From NCBI GenBank assembly GCA_947040475.1, contig CAMRBT010000020.1, positions 1 through 14,397 of the forward strand: a stretch of 14,397 nt of DNA, in the 5' to 3' direction. The notes below the pieces were generated by a model. It ran no database searches. It saw only the letters and a list, made by a program, of their open reading frames with translations, and had not been told where the DNA came from. Within the stretch, counting starts at the first letter, position 1. Each line of letters begins with the position of its first letter. This DNA is from an uncultured Brevinema sp. GTDB lineage: Bacteria > Spirochaetota > Brevinematia > Brevinematales > Brevinemataceae. Below, one piece after another: positions 1-7,584 of the stretch. Position numbers and translations under genes: made by a program.

Positions 1-1238
1 TAAGCCTCTAATCTAGGGAGATATTTCCAATAAAATAACACTAAATTACCAATAGATAATAAGAACAATATTAAGCCTATTATTCCAGATTCTACGAGCA
101 TAGATAAATAAATATTATGTAAAAATTGTACTTGAGTAATAGGATTGCCAAATTGATTATAGTAATGCCTAAAATTCATGATACCAACTCCAATAAAGGG
201 ATTGTTATCACCGAATAGTTCTAAGCCATATTGATATTGTTGGACTCTTTCAACAATGGTTTGTTGTTGGAGAGGTTTGGTGAAAGTATCCTTCCATTTT
301 TGGGAGGACATAAAAAGAATAGGTGCTAACAAAATAGGAATAATAATAATAATAAAGCGGATTTTTTTGAATTTTTCAAAGGGATAACATAAGAGAAACG
401 CTCCAAAAAATCCTCCTAAAAATAATAGAGCCATTCTGGTTTCTGTAGCGATAAGCCCTATAAAACAAATAATAATACTTGTTATGATGATGATTTTTTG
501 AGCAGATGATAGTTTGTGATAATATTGCACAAGACTGTATAATAAAATACAAAAACTCACCACTAAAAATCCAGCAGTATTAGCAGGCCACCCACTAAAA
601 ATAGACGCTAGACCAGGGTAACCTTGAGAAGCTAAGAGCATCCCATAAATAATGATAAATCTATCTATAAATAAATGAAATAAAGCAAAACCGACAGTAA
701 TAAAAATAACCCAAGCAAATAATAAAATTGCAGGTTTTAGGATTGTTTTAGAAAATTGTGCATAGCGTATTATTTTGAAAATAAGTCCATATCCAAAAAA
801 AGCAATAGACATTCCCAAAGCACTAGCTTTGTCATATTGAGCAAAAGAAGAGCTGATGATAGTAGCCAAAACAAAGGCTAGCCAAAAATGGTCAATACGA
901 TCAAATTTTGTAAGAATATTTTTTCTAGAGATAGGATTGCAAAAAACAGTGATAAACAATCCTATAATAGGAATAAGCATATAATCACCAAAGGGTGCAA
1001 AAAGAACAGTTAATAATACAAAAAAACTAAGAGCCTCATTATGATGATATGTTTTTATGTAGTAATAGAGATATAGAATAATAATAAGCGTTAAAAAAAT
1101 AAGTAGTATACTAATAGAATTAGGTATTGTTATGGCTACTTTAAGAGCTATATAGTAGATACTACATAAAAACAATAAGAAAAAAGGCATGGTATAGAGA
1201 ATACCTAAAATTTTGAGAGGCTGATTTGATATTTTCAT
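1..1238 (-). CDS. O-antigen ligase/polymerase-like membrane protein (Wzy_C family), C-terminus cut by window edge
   Basis: The frame is open without a stop from the ATG at 1236-1238 down to base 3, giving 412 visible residues; the C-terminus lies outside the window. The protein is strongly hydrophobic with about ten likely membrane segments. A long loop at residues 314-373 fits the large periplasmic loop of the Wzy/WaaL family. Two stretches look like the family signature: ATETRMALLF at 264-273, and HNIYLSMLVESGIIGL at 374-389, with a conserved-looking His, Glu and Gly. Family members polymerise O-antigen repeats or ligate glycans to a lipid carrier at the periplasmic face of the inner membrane; which of these this one does cannot be told. 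The start is supported by an AAGGAAA ribosome site just upstream and the promoter at 1270-1298. It is divergent from an LpxB-like gene, which fits an envelope-glycoconjugate role. Confidence 0.8.
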   Translation of the reverse strand, partial: MKISNQPLKILGILYTMPFFLLFLCSIYYIALKVAITIPNSISILLIFLTLIIILYLYYYIKTYHHNEALSFFVLLTVLFAPFGDYMLIPIIGLFITVFCNPISRKNILTKFDRIDHFWLAFVLATIISSSFAQYDKASALGMSIAFFGYGLIFKIIRYAQFSKTILKPAILLFAWVIFITVGFALFHLFIDRFIIIYGMLLASQGYPGLASIFSGWPANTAGFLVVSFCILLYSLVQYYHKLSSAQKIIIITSIIICFIGLIATETRMALLFLGGFFGAFLLCYPFEKFKKIRFIIIIIPILLAPILFMSSQKWKDTFTKPLQQQTIVERVQQYQYGLELFGDNNPFIGVGIMNFRHYYNQFGNPITQVQFLHNIYLSMLVESGIIGLILFLLSIGNLVLFYWKYLPRLEA

Positions 1239-1269
1239 ATGAGTTTCCTTAATATATTGTATAAGCTAT

Positions 1270-1298
1270 ATAATATATTACAAAATACTAAATGTCAA
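1270..1298 (-). promoter_or_regulatory. Sigma-70-type promoter of the O-antigen ligase-like gene
   Basis: Reading the minus strand, TTGACA (1293-1298) is followed after exactly 17 bases by TATTAT (1270-1275). The implied start of transcription near 1263 leaves a leader of about 25 bases. The plus strand carries TATAAT at 1269-1274, over the same bases, but no good -35 element for that direction is visible. Confidence 0.75.
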
Positions 1299-1357
1299 TA
1301 CACTTTTATATACTAATTTAATAATACAAAATAGGGACGATTAAAAGGGGGAATTTC

Positions 1358-2539
1358 ATGAAAAAAAATATTTGTGTGATCGCAAATGGTTATGCTGAAG
1401 AAATAATGGCATCAAAATTAATGTCAGAAATACGAAAAGAATTACAAACGCAAAACAAATTAGAAAATTTCCAATTTGTGGGCGGGTCTTTAGTGAGTTC
1501 TGGGCGTTGGTATGAAGAAGAACAATTTGCTACTTTTTTTACAGGAGGAATGACTCCTTCTGGTGGTTTTCCAACTCGTTCTTTGAGGGGATTTCTCTCA
1601 GATTTAGGGGCTGGAGCTTTTTTCACTCCTTTTAGATTTAAAAATGTGATTAAAGGGTGGAGTAAATATAATCTTGATATTATTATTGTTGTAGGGGATT
1701 TTTTATTAATGACCTTAACAATCCCCGCTTTAAAAAACAACAAAAGTGTTCCTATGGTTTTTATACCAACAGCTAAATCAGATTATATACAAGCTCATTT
1801 CAAAATAGAAAAAAAGTTTATCAAAAAATATGCTACAATCTCTTTTCCTAGAGATCAAATCACAACTGATGACTTTTTAGAATATGGAATAAATGCTCAA
1901 AGTTGTGGTAATTTAATGCAAGATTTATTAGATCCTAAAGCTCCAATAATCACCTCTAAAGAGCCTGTGATAGCATTACTTCCTGGAAGTAGAGATGAAT
2001 CTTATGGTAATTTAGAAATGATGTTGAGTTTATTGCCAAGTATTAAAACACCTATTCACTGGGCTTTTGTACAAGCAGGAAGTTTAACACAAGAAACAGT
2101 CGATGAGGTTTTTCTTCATAAAGGCTGGAAATGTGCAAACCCTGATGCTAATATCCCAATATGGGAAAAAAATTCTCAAAAAGTATATTGTTATCCTTCA
2201 ACAATGTTTGATAGTGTAGCTTTATCCTGTATTTTTGGAATCAGTTTAGCTGGTACTGCTGGAGAACAAATCGCTGGGCTAGGAAAACCAATCATAGGAT
2301 TCAAAGGGACAGGACCACAAAGTACTAAGCGTAGAATGGATGATAATGCCAAATTATTAGGCGAATCTTTTATCTATGTAGAAAATTATCCTGTTGGCGT
2401 TACTGTAGAAATAGAAAAACTAATAAACAATAGCCAAGAAAGAGATAGATTGGGAGCTATTGGTATATCTCATATGGGCAAAGCTGGGGCAACAAAAAGT
2501 ATAGCTCAGTATGTCGTAAATAATTTACTTAGTAAATAA
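1358..2539 (+). CDS. LpxB-like glycosyltransferase homologue (lipid-A-disaccharide synthase-related, TIGR03492-like)
   Basis: This 393-residue protein resembles the LpxB-related family known mainly from cyanobacteria and some other bacteria, not true LpxB. Visible marks are NGYAEE at residues 10-15 (true LpxB has a GEASGD-type motif here), VVGDFLL at 111-117, LLPGSRDESYGNL at 207-219, LAGTAGEQIAGLGKPIIG at 297-314 and GPQST at 319-323. The last three resemble the nucleotide-sugar-binding half of a GT-B fold glycosyltransferase. There is no signal peptide, so it is expected to be cytoplasmic or peripheral at the inner membrane. AAAGGGGGAA at 1343-1352 is a strong ribosome site. It is divergent from an O-antigen ligase-like gene and 12 bp upstream of a small ATPase gene, probably one operon. 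The substrate is unknown; a sugar-lipid or surface-glycan step is an inference. Confidence 0.75.
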   Translation: MKKNICVIANGYAEEIMASKLMSEIRKELQTQNKLENFQFVGGSLVSSGRWYEEEQFATFFTGGMTPSGGFPTRSLRGFLSDLGAGAFFTPFRFKNVIKGWSKYNLDIIIVVGDFLLMTLTIPALKNNKSVPMVFIPTAKSDYIQAHFKIEKKFIKKYATISFPRDQITTDDFLEYGINAQSCGNLMQDLLDPKAPIITSKEPVIALLPGSRDESYGNLEMMLSLLPSIKTPIHWAFVQAGSLTQETVDEVFLHKGWKCANPDANIPIWEKNSQKVYCYPSTMFDSVALSCIFGISLAGTAGEQIAGLGKPIIGFKGTGPQSTKRRMDDNAKLLGESFIYVENYPVGVTVEIEKLINNSQERDRLGAIGISHMGKAGATKSIAQYVVNNLLSK

Positions 2540-2551
2540 TAGAGGAATTTA

Positions 2552-3184
2552 ATGAACATTACTTTTACAGGGACACATGGAATTGGAAAAACAACCTTAG
2601 CAACATGGTTAGCAGAAACTTTAAAAATGTCTTATATACCAGAATTTGCAAGAGAATTTCTAGAACAAGGTTTTCAAATAGATACACCAGAAAGCTTTAT
2701 AGCATTTGAAACACAGATATTAACCAAAAAATTAGAAAGTGAAAAAATTGCTTTAGACTTGGGGAAGGGGATGGTTTCGGATAGATCTTATATGGATTAT
2801 GCTGTCTATCTCAAAAATGGTCTCTCTCGTTTTCCTTATGACTCTATAAAAGATTTAAAAATTGCCGATAATAAAGTGACGCACTTCTTTAATGACTATG
2901 AAAGTTCTTGTAGAGATCATAATAGAGTTTATGACATCATCTTTTTTGTAACACCTTTTTCAGAATTTATATCTCCAGAATTTGATTATAGAGAAAAAAA
3001 CCCCTTTGCTACGAATATTATTCAAGATCTCTTATTTAATGAATATAGAGAAGAAATAAAAACTAATAAAGTTGTCATCATCAAAGAAAAAGATTTGTAT
3101 GAGCGTAAAAGATTGATTATACAAACACTAAAAGAAAGAGGATTTCTTACGTGGCATGACCATTATTTAGATGAAGAACTCTAA
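2552..3184 (+). CDS. Small P-loop ATPase / nucleoside-kinase-like protein (AAA_28, NadR kinase-like)
   Basis: This 210-residue cytoplasmic protein has a Walker A loop at the very N-terminus (GTHGIGKTT, residues 7-15). PEFAREF follows at 30-36 and SDRSYMDY at 76-83, where the DRS matches the catalytic/lid DR pair of deoxynucleoside and thymidylate-type kinases. This arrangement is typical of the AAA_28 group, which includes the kinase half of NadR. No second domain is present, so it is a stand-alone kinase-like unit. AGAGGA at 2541-2546 is its ribosome site. It follows the LpxB-like gene by 12 bp and is presumably co-transcribed with it, ending at the terminator at 3235-3276. The true substrate is unknown: a nucleoside, a cofactor precursor or a sugar are all possible. 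Confidence 0.65.
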   Translation: MNITFTGTHGIGKTTLATWLAETLKMSYIPEFAREFLEQGFQIDTPESFIAFETQILTKKLESEKIALDLGKGMVSDRSYMDYAVYLKNGLSRFPYDSIKDLKIADNKVTHFFNDYESSCRDHNRVYDIIFFVTPFSEFISPEFDYREKNPFATNIIQDLLFNEYREEIKTNKVVIIKEKDLYERKRLIIQTLKERGFLTWHDHYLDEEL

Positions 3185-3234
3185 TAAAATATAAAATAAA
3201 TACGATGTCTCATAGCATTGTATAAGCCTTGATA

Positions 3235-3276
3235 AAAGAAAGCTCTCTGCGCAAACAGGGAGCTTTCTTTATTTTT
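3235..3276. terminator. Bidirectional intrinsic terminator between convergent genes
   Basis: A 15-bp stem (3235-3249 with 3256-3270) has one T/G pair, a CGCAAA loop and a GC-containing core. It is followed by TTTTT at 3272-3276 on the plus strand, and the A-rich left arm supplies U residues for the minus strand. It lies between the kinase-like gene (plus) and the response regulator (minus), only 7 bp beyond the stop codon of the latter. Confidence 0.9.
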
Positions 3277-3283
3277 GATCTGT

Positions 3284-4462
3284 TTAGATATTATTTAGTT
3301 GTTGAGGGAGAGATTCTTTGGTGATGATCTCTGTGGTAGAGAGAACAACGGCTGTTTCTATAGCGTTTTGTAGTTCTCTAATATTTCCTGGCCATTGATA
3401 CTTTAAAAAGACCTTTAAAACCTCGGTATCAAATCCACTAATATTTTTATTATATTTTTTAGCAATATCGTTTAAAAATTTTGTAGCTAATTCGGGAATA
3501 TCTTCTGGTCTTTCTCTGAGAGGTGGTATTGTAATTTCTACAACATTCAATCGATAATAAAGATCTTCTCTAAAAGTTCCATTCTTAACAGCTTCTTCGA
3601 GATTTTTATTTGTTGCCGTGATGATGCGAATATCAACGGAGATAGTTTCTTCGCCACCCACACGCTCAAATTCTCTTTCTTGAAGGACACGGAGAAGTTT
3701 GATCTGTACGAGAGGACTAATATCTCCTATCTCGTCCAAAAATATTGTTCCCCCATCAGCTCTTTCAAATCTACCCTGTCTTTTGGTAGTAGCTCCTGTA
3801 AAAGCCCCCTTCTCATGCCCAAACAATTCACTTTCTAATAAGGTCTCAGGTAAAGCTCCACAATGTACTTTGATAAAGGCAGATTTAGCTCTTTCACTAT
3901 TTTCGTGTATCGCTGTTGCGAACACTTCCTTACCAACACCACTTTCCCCTAATAATAACACCGTAGCGTCTGTAGGGGATACTTGCTTGAGGATATCTAT
4001 CATTTTGTTTATTTGAGGAGAATTACCAAGTATATCTTTAAAGCCTTTTCTCTCGTCTATTCTTTGTTCCAGTTCCTCTGTGTGTTTTTGAGTTTTGGTA
4101 GAGGATAGGGCTCTTTGTATTAACAAGAATAATTTTTCTAAGTGTACAGGTTTTGTCAAAAAATCATAAGCACCTATTTTCATAGCGTTGATAGCATCAT
4201 CTAAACCAGCATGTGCAGTAAGCATAATAATAGGAATATGAGGATGCTTTTTTTTGGCTTGGGCAAGAAATTCAATGCCATTAATACCAGGCATTTTGAC
4301 ATCACAAATCACTAAATCAGGCAAAAATAAATTTAATTTTTCTAGTCCTTGTTCGCCATTATCAGCACTTTGGGTGGTATAACCTTCTTCTTGTAAGGCA
4401 AACATAATCCCACTACGGATATTTTCTTCGTCATCAATGACTAAAATCATTTTCTTTGCCAT
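3284..4462 (-). CDS. NtrC-family sigma-54 response regulator lacking a C-terminal DNA-binding domain
   Basis: The 392-residue protein has a receiver domain (residues 1-120: acidic pair D10-D11, phospho-acceptor D54 in ICDVKMPG, T82, K104). A linker follows, then a complete sigma-54 AAA+ domain: Walker A GESGVGKE 172-179, GAFTGA 219-224 for sigma-54 contact, Walker B FLDEIGD 241-247, REDLYYRLN 298-306 with the arginine fingers, and WPGNIREL 357-364. It should respond to a partner histidine kinase and drive sigma-54 transcription. It ends at LPQQLNNI, where relatives continue for some 60-80 residues into a Fis-type helix-turn-helix; here the terminator begins 7 bp after the stop. The frame stays open upstream to an ATG at 4523-4525, but that codon lies inside the -35 box, and the ATG at 4460-4462 has a GAGGG ribosome site. 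No partner kinase is in the window. Confidence 0.92.
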   Translation of the reverse strand: MAKKMILVIDDEENIRSGIMFALQEEGYTTQSADNGEQGLEKLNLFLPDLVICDVKMPGINGIEFLAQAKKKHPHIPIIMLTAHAGLDDAINAMKIGAYDFLTKPVHLEKLFLLIQRALSSTKTQKHTEELEQRIDERKGFKDILGNSPQINKMIDILKQVSPTDATVLLLGESGVGKEVFATAIHENSERAKSAFIKVHCGALPETLLESELFGHEKGAFTGATTKRQGRFERADGGTIFLDEIGDISPLVQIKLLRVLQEREFERVGGEETISVDIRIITATNKNLEEAVKNGTFREDLYYRLNVVEITIPPLRERPEDIPELATKFLNDIAKKYNKNISGFDTEVLKVFLKYQWPGNIRELQNAIETAVVLSTTEIITKESLPQQLNNI

Positions 4463-4467
4463 TTTCA

Positions 4468-4472
4468 CCCTC
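4468..4472 (-). promoter_or_regulatory. Ribosome binding site fixing the start of the response regulator
   Basis: GAGGG on the minus strand lies 5 bases upstream of the ATG at 4460-4462. Together with the promoter at 4497-4525, it rules out the longer reading frame starting at 4525. Confidence 0.8.
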
Positions 4473-4496
4473 AAATATAACAGTTTTATATAAGGT

Positions 4497-4525
4497 ATTA
4501 TAGGGGATATTTTCTGAAAAATCAA
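4497..4525 (-). promoter_or_regulatory. Sigma-70-type promoter of the response regulator gene
   Basis: On the minus strand TTGATT (4520-4525) is followed after 17 bases by a perfect TATAAT (4497-4502). Transcription would start near 4490, giving a leader of about 28 bases. The regulator of sigma-54 promoters thus appears to be made from a housekeeping-type promoter itself. Confidence 0.8.
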
Positions 4526-4555
4526 TGTTTATAGACGCTAAAATAAAGAATCTTA

Positions 4556-4584
4556 TTGCTTTTTTAGGAATAGTATACTATACT
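4556..4584 (+). promoter_or_regulatory. Sigma-70-type promoter of murD
   Basis: TTGCTT (4556-4561), a 17-base spacer and TATACT (4579-4584) fit a housekeeping promoter. A perfect 10-bp palindrome, TAGTATACTA (4571-4580), overlaps the -10 region. It may be chance in AT-rich DNA or a small operator. The leader to the start codon would be about 28 bases. Confidence 0.6.
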
Positions 4585-4618
4585 TTAACTATATTGTCAT
4601 TATTGTTGGGGAAGACAG

Positions 4619-5941
4619 ATGTATTTAATTTTGGGGTTTACTAACAGAACCTCTTATTTGTTAGCTCATTATTTATTACAAAAAAAACAAGAAAAGCTTG
4701 TTATTGTCGATCAACAAAATACTTCAAATCAACAAGAGATGATACAAGAGTTATCTCAACACGGAGTTATCTACAATGAACTAGGTGGTCAAGACGAATC
4801 GCTCTTAGACAAATATGCTATACAAAAGATATTTATTAGTCCGGGAGTTCCTAGATCTATCCCTTTGATTCAAAAAGCTTTATCCTTAGGAATAGAGATA
4901 TTAAACGATATTGAATACTTTTATCAAGAATTTCCCTATAGAACATATGTTGCTATCACAGGAACAGATGGCAAAACGACAGTAACCACATGGATAGGTG
5001 ATGTGATAGCCACCCAAAAACCTGTGGTATTAGTAGGAAATATAGGAATACCTATCTTTGAGTATGCAGATGATTCTTATAAAAATCATATTTTTGTTGT
5101 AGAATTATCGAGCTTTCAACTAGAATCCATACAACAATTTCATCCTAAGATTGCTGTGATTACTAATATTCATGCAGATCATTTAGATAGGTATGATAGC
5201 ATGGATCATTATGCATTAATCAAAAAAAAAATATTTGCTAATCAAAATGCTAGTGATCTCGCTCTTATAAACAAAGATAATGATTATACTTATTCTTTTT
5301 CTAAAGAGATTAAGGGTGATATCAAATACTTTTCATTAATAGAAAAAACAGATTGGTATTATAAAGAAGAAGGTCTTTATAATGAAGATGAATTGTTCTT
5401 TGATACTAAAGAACTAAAAGTTGTAGGCATACACAATTCCCAAAATGCTATCATTGTATCAGCGGTAGCGACAGCATTGGGCATTACAAAAACTAATATT
5501 CATAAAGCATTAAGAGAATTTCAAGGGGTAGCCCATAGATTGGAATTTGTGGATACAAAAAATGGAGTATCATTTTATAATGATTCCAAAGCTACAACGG
5601 TTCAATCGATAAAATTAGCCTTACAAGCTTTTGATAAGCCTGTATTATTATTAGCTGGAGGTCGTTCCAAAGGAATGGACTTTAGTGAGATTAAAGATAC
5701 CATAAAACAAAAAGCCAAAAAAGTTTTTGTGTTTGGAGAATTAGCAGAAGAGTTAGCCCAAGTGTGGCAAGACTCTGAGTGTATTCTTTGCAAGACAATG
5801 AAAGAAGCTTTTGAATCATCTTTGATTTATGCAAAGGAAAAAGATGTAATTCTTCTTTCTCCAGGAGGAACTTCCTTTGATGAATTTAGTTCTTATGTGG
5901 ATAGAGGGAATTGTTTTATCAATCTAGTTAAAAATAAATAA
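4619..5941 (+). CDS. murD: UDP-N-acetylmuramoylalanine--D-glutamate ligase
   Basis: MurD adds D-glutamate to UDP-MurNAc-L-Ala with ATP in the cytoplasmic stage of peptidoglycan synthesis. The 440-residue length is usual for the family. The Mur ligase motifs are in order: ATP loop GTDGKTT 115-121, SSFQLE 164-169, HADHLDRY 185-192, a lysine cluster at 202-204 where the carbamylated lysine is expected, HRLE 307-310 opening the C-terminal domain, NDSKATT 321-327, and LSPGGTSFDEF 413-423, the MurD-type C-terminal motif that binds the glutamate. A short nucleotide-binding N-terminal domain starts at ILGFTNRTS. GGGGAA at 4608-4613 is the ribosome site. It stands alone here, away from other mur or fts genes, and is divergent from the response regulator. 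No clear terminator follows, so some transcription may run into the efflux operon. Confidence 0.95.
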   Translation: MYLILGFTNRTSYLLAHYLLQKKQEKLVIVDQQNTSNQQEMIQELSQHGVIYNELGGQDESLLDKYAIQKIFISPGVPRSIPLIQKALSLGIEILNDIEYFYQEFPYRTYVAITGTDGKTTVTTWIGDVIATQKPVVLVGNIGIPIFEYADDSYKNHIFVVELSSFQLESIQQFHPKIAVITNIHADHLDRYDSMDHYALIKKKIFANQNASDLALINKDNDYTYSFSKEIKGDIKYFSLIEKTDWYYKEEGLYNEDELFFDTKELKVVGIHNSQNAIIVSAVATALGITKTNIHKALREFQGVAHRLEFVDTKNGVSFYNDSKATTVQSIKLALQAFDKPVLLLAGGRSKGMDFSEIKDTIKQKAKKVFVFGELAEELAQVWQDSECILCKTMKEAFESSLIYAKEKDVILLSPGGTSFDEFSSYVDRGNCFINLVKNK

Positions 5942-6025
5942 TAAATAAATAATCGAATCTTTTTATAAAGAAAATATCTTATTATATTAATAGATGAAAA
6001 ATATAAAATGTGTCACTTATTAAAT

Positions 6026-6030
6026 AGGAG
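6026..6030 (+). promoter_or_regulatory. Ribosome binding site fixing the start of the outer-membrane channel gene
   Basis: AGGAG ends 7 bases before the ATG at 6038. The in-frame ATG at 6008 has no such site and would put a polar, arginine-containing extension before an otherwise standard signal peptide. Confidence 0.75.
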
Positions 6031-6037
6031 AAATGTA

Positions 6038-7543
6038 ATGTTAAAATGTTTACTTAATAGTTTTTTACTCAGTATGATTTTGATGAATATTAATATATAT
6101 TCTCAAGAATTGCCTAGATCTTTGTTTCCAAATCAAGAAATTTATGATATGGATACTTTGCTCAAAAAAGCTGCTAATTTAGAAAATAATGCTACCTTTG
6201 AAACAGCAGGACAAACAAACCAATGGACTTTAAACGAAGTTATTAATATGGCTGTATTAAATAACTTGGAACTGGCTCAAGCAAAAAAAGATCTAGACAG
6301 CACTCAAGCACTCTATACAGGATCTATACAGGATTTTTATGTCCCTAATTTATCCACTAGTATTAGTGCAAGTTTCCGTGATCTCTTTACGACTTCTCAA
6401 AATGCGAATGATATTGCAGCAACGGGAGAAGGGTTTACCATGGATATAAAAGTGCCTTCCATCGTATTATCAAAAACTGTTTTTAATGGTTTCGCAGATC
6501 TTTATTCCTATCGTATCGCAAAAGAAAATTATCTCAACACCCAAAATACCTATTCAAATAAAATGAGAGAAGTAGTCTATGAAGCGACGATTCGTTACTA
6601 CGATCAATTCTTAAAACAAGAAGAAGTTAAAGTGACTTTAGAACGTTTACAACAATTACAAAACCAATTAAATCAAGCACAAATCAATTTTAATAATGGT
6701 AGAGTGTCTGATTATGATGTCTCTCTTTCTCGATCACAATTTTATTCAGCACAACCACAATATTTTCTGGCAGAAAAAAACAGACTTTTTTCTAAAGAAG
6801 ACTTTTATCGTTATATTGGCTACGTTGCAGAATATGATGTTATGGTAGAATTAAAAGGCGACCTTCTCCAAGTCACGAATATTAATTTTTCTGAATTTGA
6901 CGAAAATATGTCCTTAGAATATATATTTTCTAATGACACGATGTTAGCTAGTTTGAGAACAGCTTATCAAAATGCAAAAAGTGAAAAAGGCTTACAAAAC
7001 TCAGTTCGTTTACCAAAAGTAGATGTCCAGTTTAACTATACTCCTTCATGGGGTGCTGATGTTGCTCTAGGTAGTTTTGGAGAGTCTGCTTATAATGGAT
7101 CTTATGGAGTATCTGCATCACTACAAATTCCATTACTAGAATGGATACCTGGTACAGGGGTTGCCTCTCAAGTAAAAGCAGCTCAAGCGAATATTGTTAA
7201 ATCTCAATATGCTTTATTAGATGCAGAAGAACAAAAAATTATACAAGTTAAAAATGTTCTTTTAAATATTAGAGAATTAGGACAAAGTGTAACAGCTTTT
7301 AGAAATAGTGAAGAAAGTGCTAAGAGAGCTTCAGAGATTGCTCAAGCACAATATCAGTTTGGTAGAATTTCTATATTAGAATTAAATCAAGCTCAAGTAG
7401 ATTATGTTGATGCTAAAAGAAATCTTTTATTATCTGTATATAATGAATTAAATGCTAAACTAATTCTACAACAGGCTATCAATGATCTTCCTTCTTTCAT
7501 AGAAGAAGTTGAAAAGATACAAAATAAAGAAAACATGGAATAA
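6038..7543 (+). CDS. TolC-family outer-membrane efflux protein (OEP)
   Basis: This 501-residue exported protein should form the trimeric channel that takes RND pump substrates across the periplasm and outer membrane. Residues 1-22 make a signal peptide with a probable cut after NINIYS. A spacer of about 40 residues follows. The two OEP repeats then begin near WTLNEVINMA (63-72) and near 292, each with long heptad-rich helices and a strand pair. The strand regions are around 100-150 and 325-365, and the second repeat closes with the typical QYQFGRISILELNQAQVDY (438-456). No lipobox cysteine is seen. It is the first gene of an operon with the adaptor (41 bp later) and the pump. No convincing promoter is visible in the AT-rich gap 5942-6037; the TATATT at 5983-5988 lacks a good -35. 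Because the adaptor lacks its hairpin, this channel presumably bridges more of the periplasm or contacts the adaptor differently. Confidence 0.9.
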   Translation: MLKCLLNSFLLSMILMNINIYSQELPRSLFPNQEIYDMDTLLKKAANLENNATFETAGQTNQWTLNEVINMAVLNNLELAQAKKDLDSTQALYTGSIQDFYVPNLSTSISASFRDLFTTSQNANDIAATGEGFTMDIKVPSIVLSKTVFNGFADLYSYRIAKENYLNTQNTYSNKMREVVYEATIRYYDQFLKQEEVKVTLERLQQLQNQLNQAQINFNNGRVSDYDVSLSRSQFYSAQPQYFLAEKNRLFSKEDFYRYIGYVAEYDVMVELKGDLLQVTNINFSEFDENMSLEYIFSNDTMLASLRTAYQNAKSEKGLQNSVRLPKVDVQFNYTPSWGADVALGSFGESAYNGSYGVSASLQIPLLEWIPGTGVASQVKAAQANIVKSQYALLDAEEQKIIQVKNVLLNIRELGQSVTAFRNSEESAKRASEIAQAQYQFGRISILELNQAQVDYVDAKRNLLLSVYNELNAKLILQQAINDLPSFIEEVEKIQNKENME

Positions 7544-7584
7544 AAAATTAATAATAAAAAACAGCATAAGGGGATATCAGTTTA

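Noticed and set aside
339..353. (AAT)5 microsatellite as a phase-variation switch in the O-antigen ligase-like gene
   Set aside because: A three-base unit changes only the number of isoleucines in a membrane helix and cannot switch the reading frame. Such runs are expected in AT-rich genes for membrane proteins.
3284..3300. Frameshift removing the helix-turn-helix of the response regulator
   Set aside because: The bidirectional terminator occupies the following bases (3235-3276) and the convergent gene ends at 3184. There is no remnant of a Fis-like domain in any frame.
4463..4618. Sigma-54 promoter near the response regulator
   Set aside because: No GG-N10-GC type element with the usual flanks was seen in this or the other intergenic gaps. 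The visible promoters are sigma-70-like.
5942..6037. Promoter or terminator between murD and the efflux operon
   Set aside because: Several AT-rich hexamers such as TATATT at 5983-5988 resemble a -10 box, but none has a plausible -35 at the right distance. The TCTTT/AAAGA pairing is too short for a terminator.
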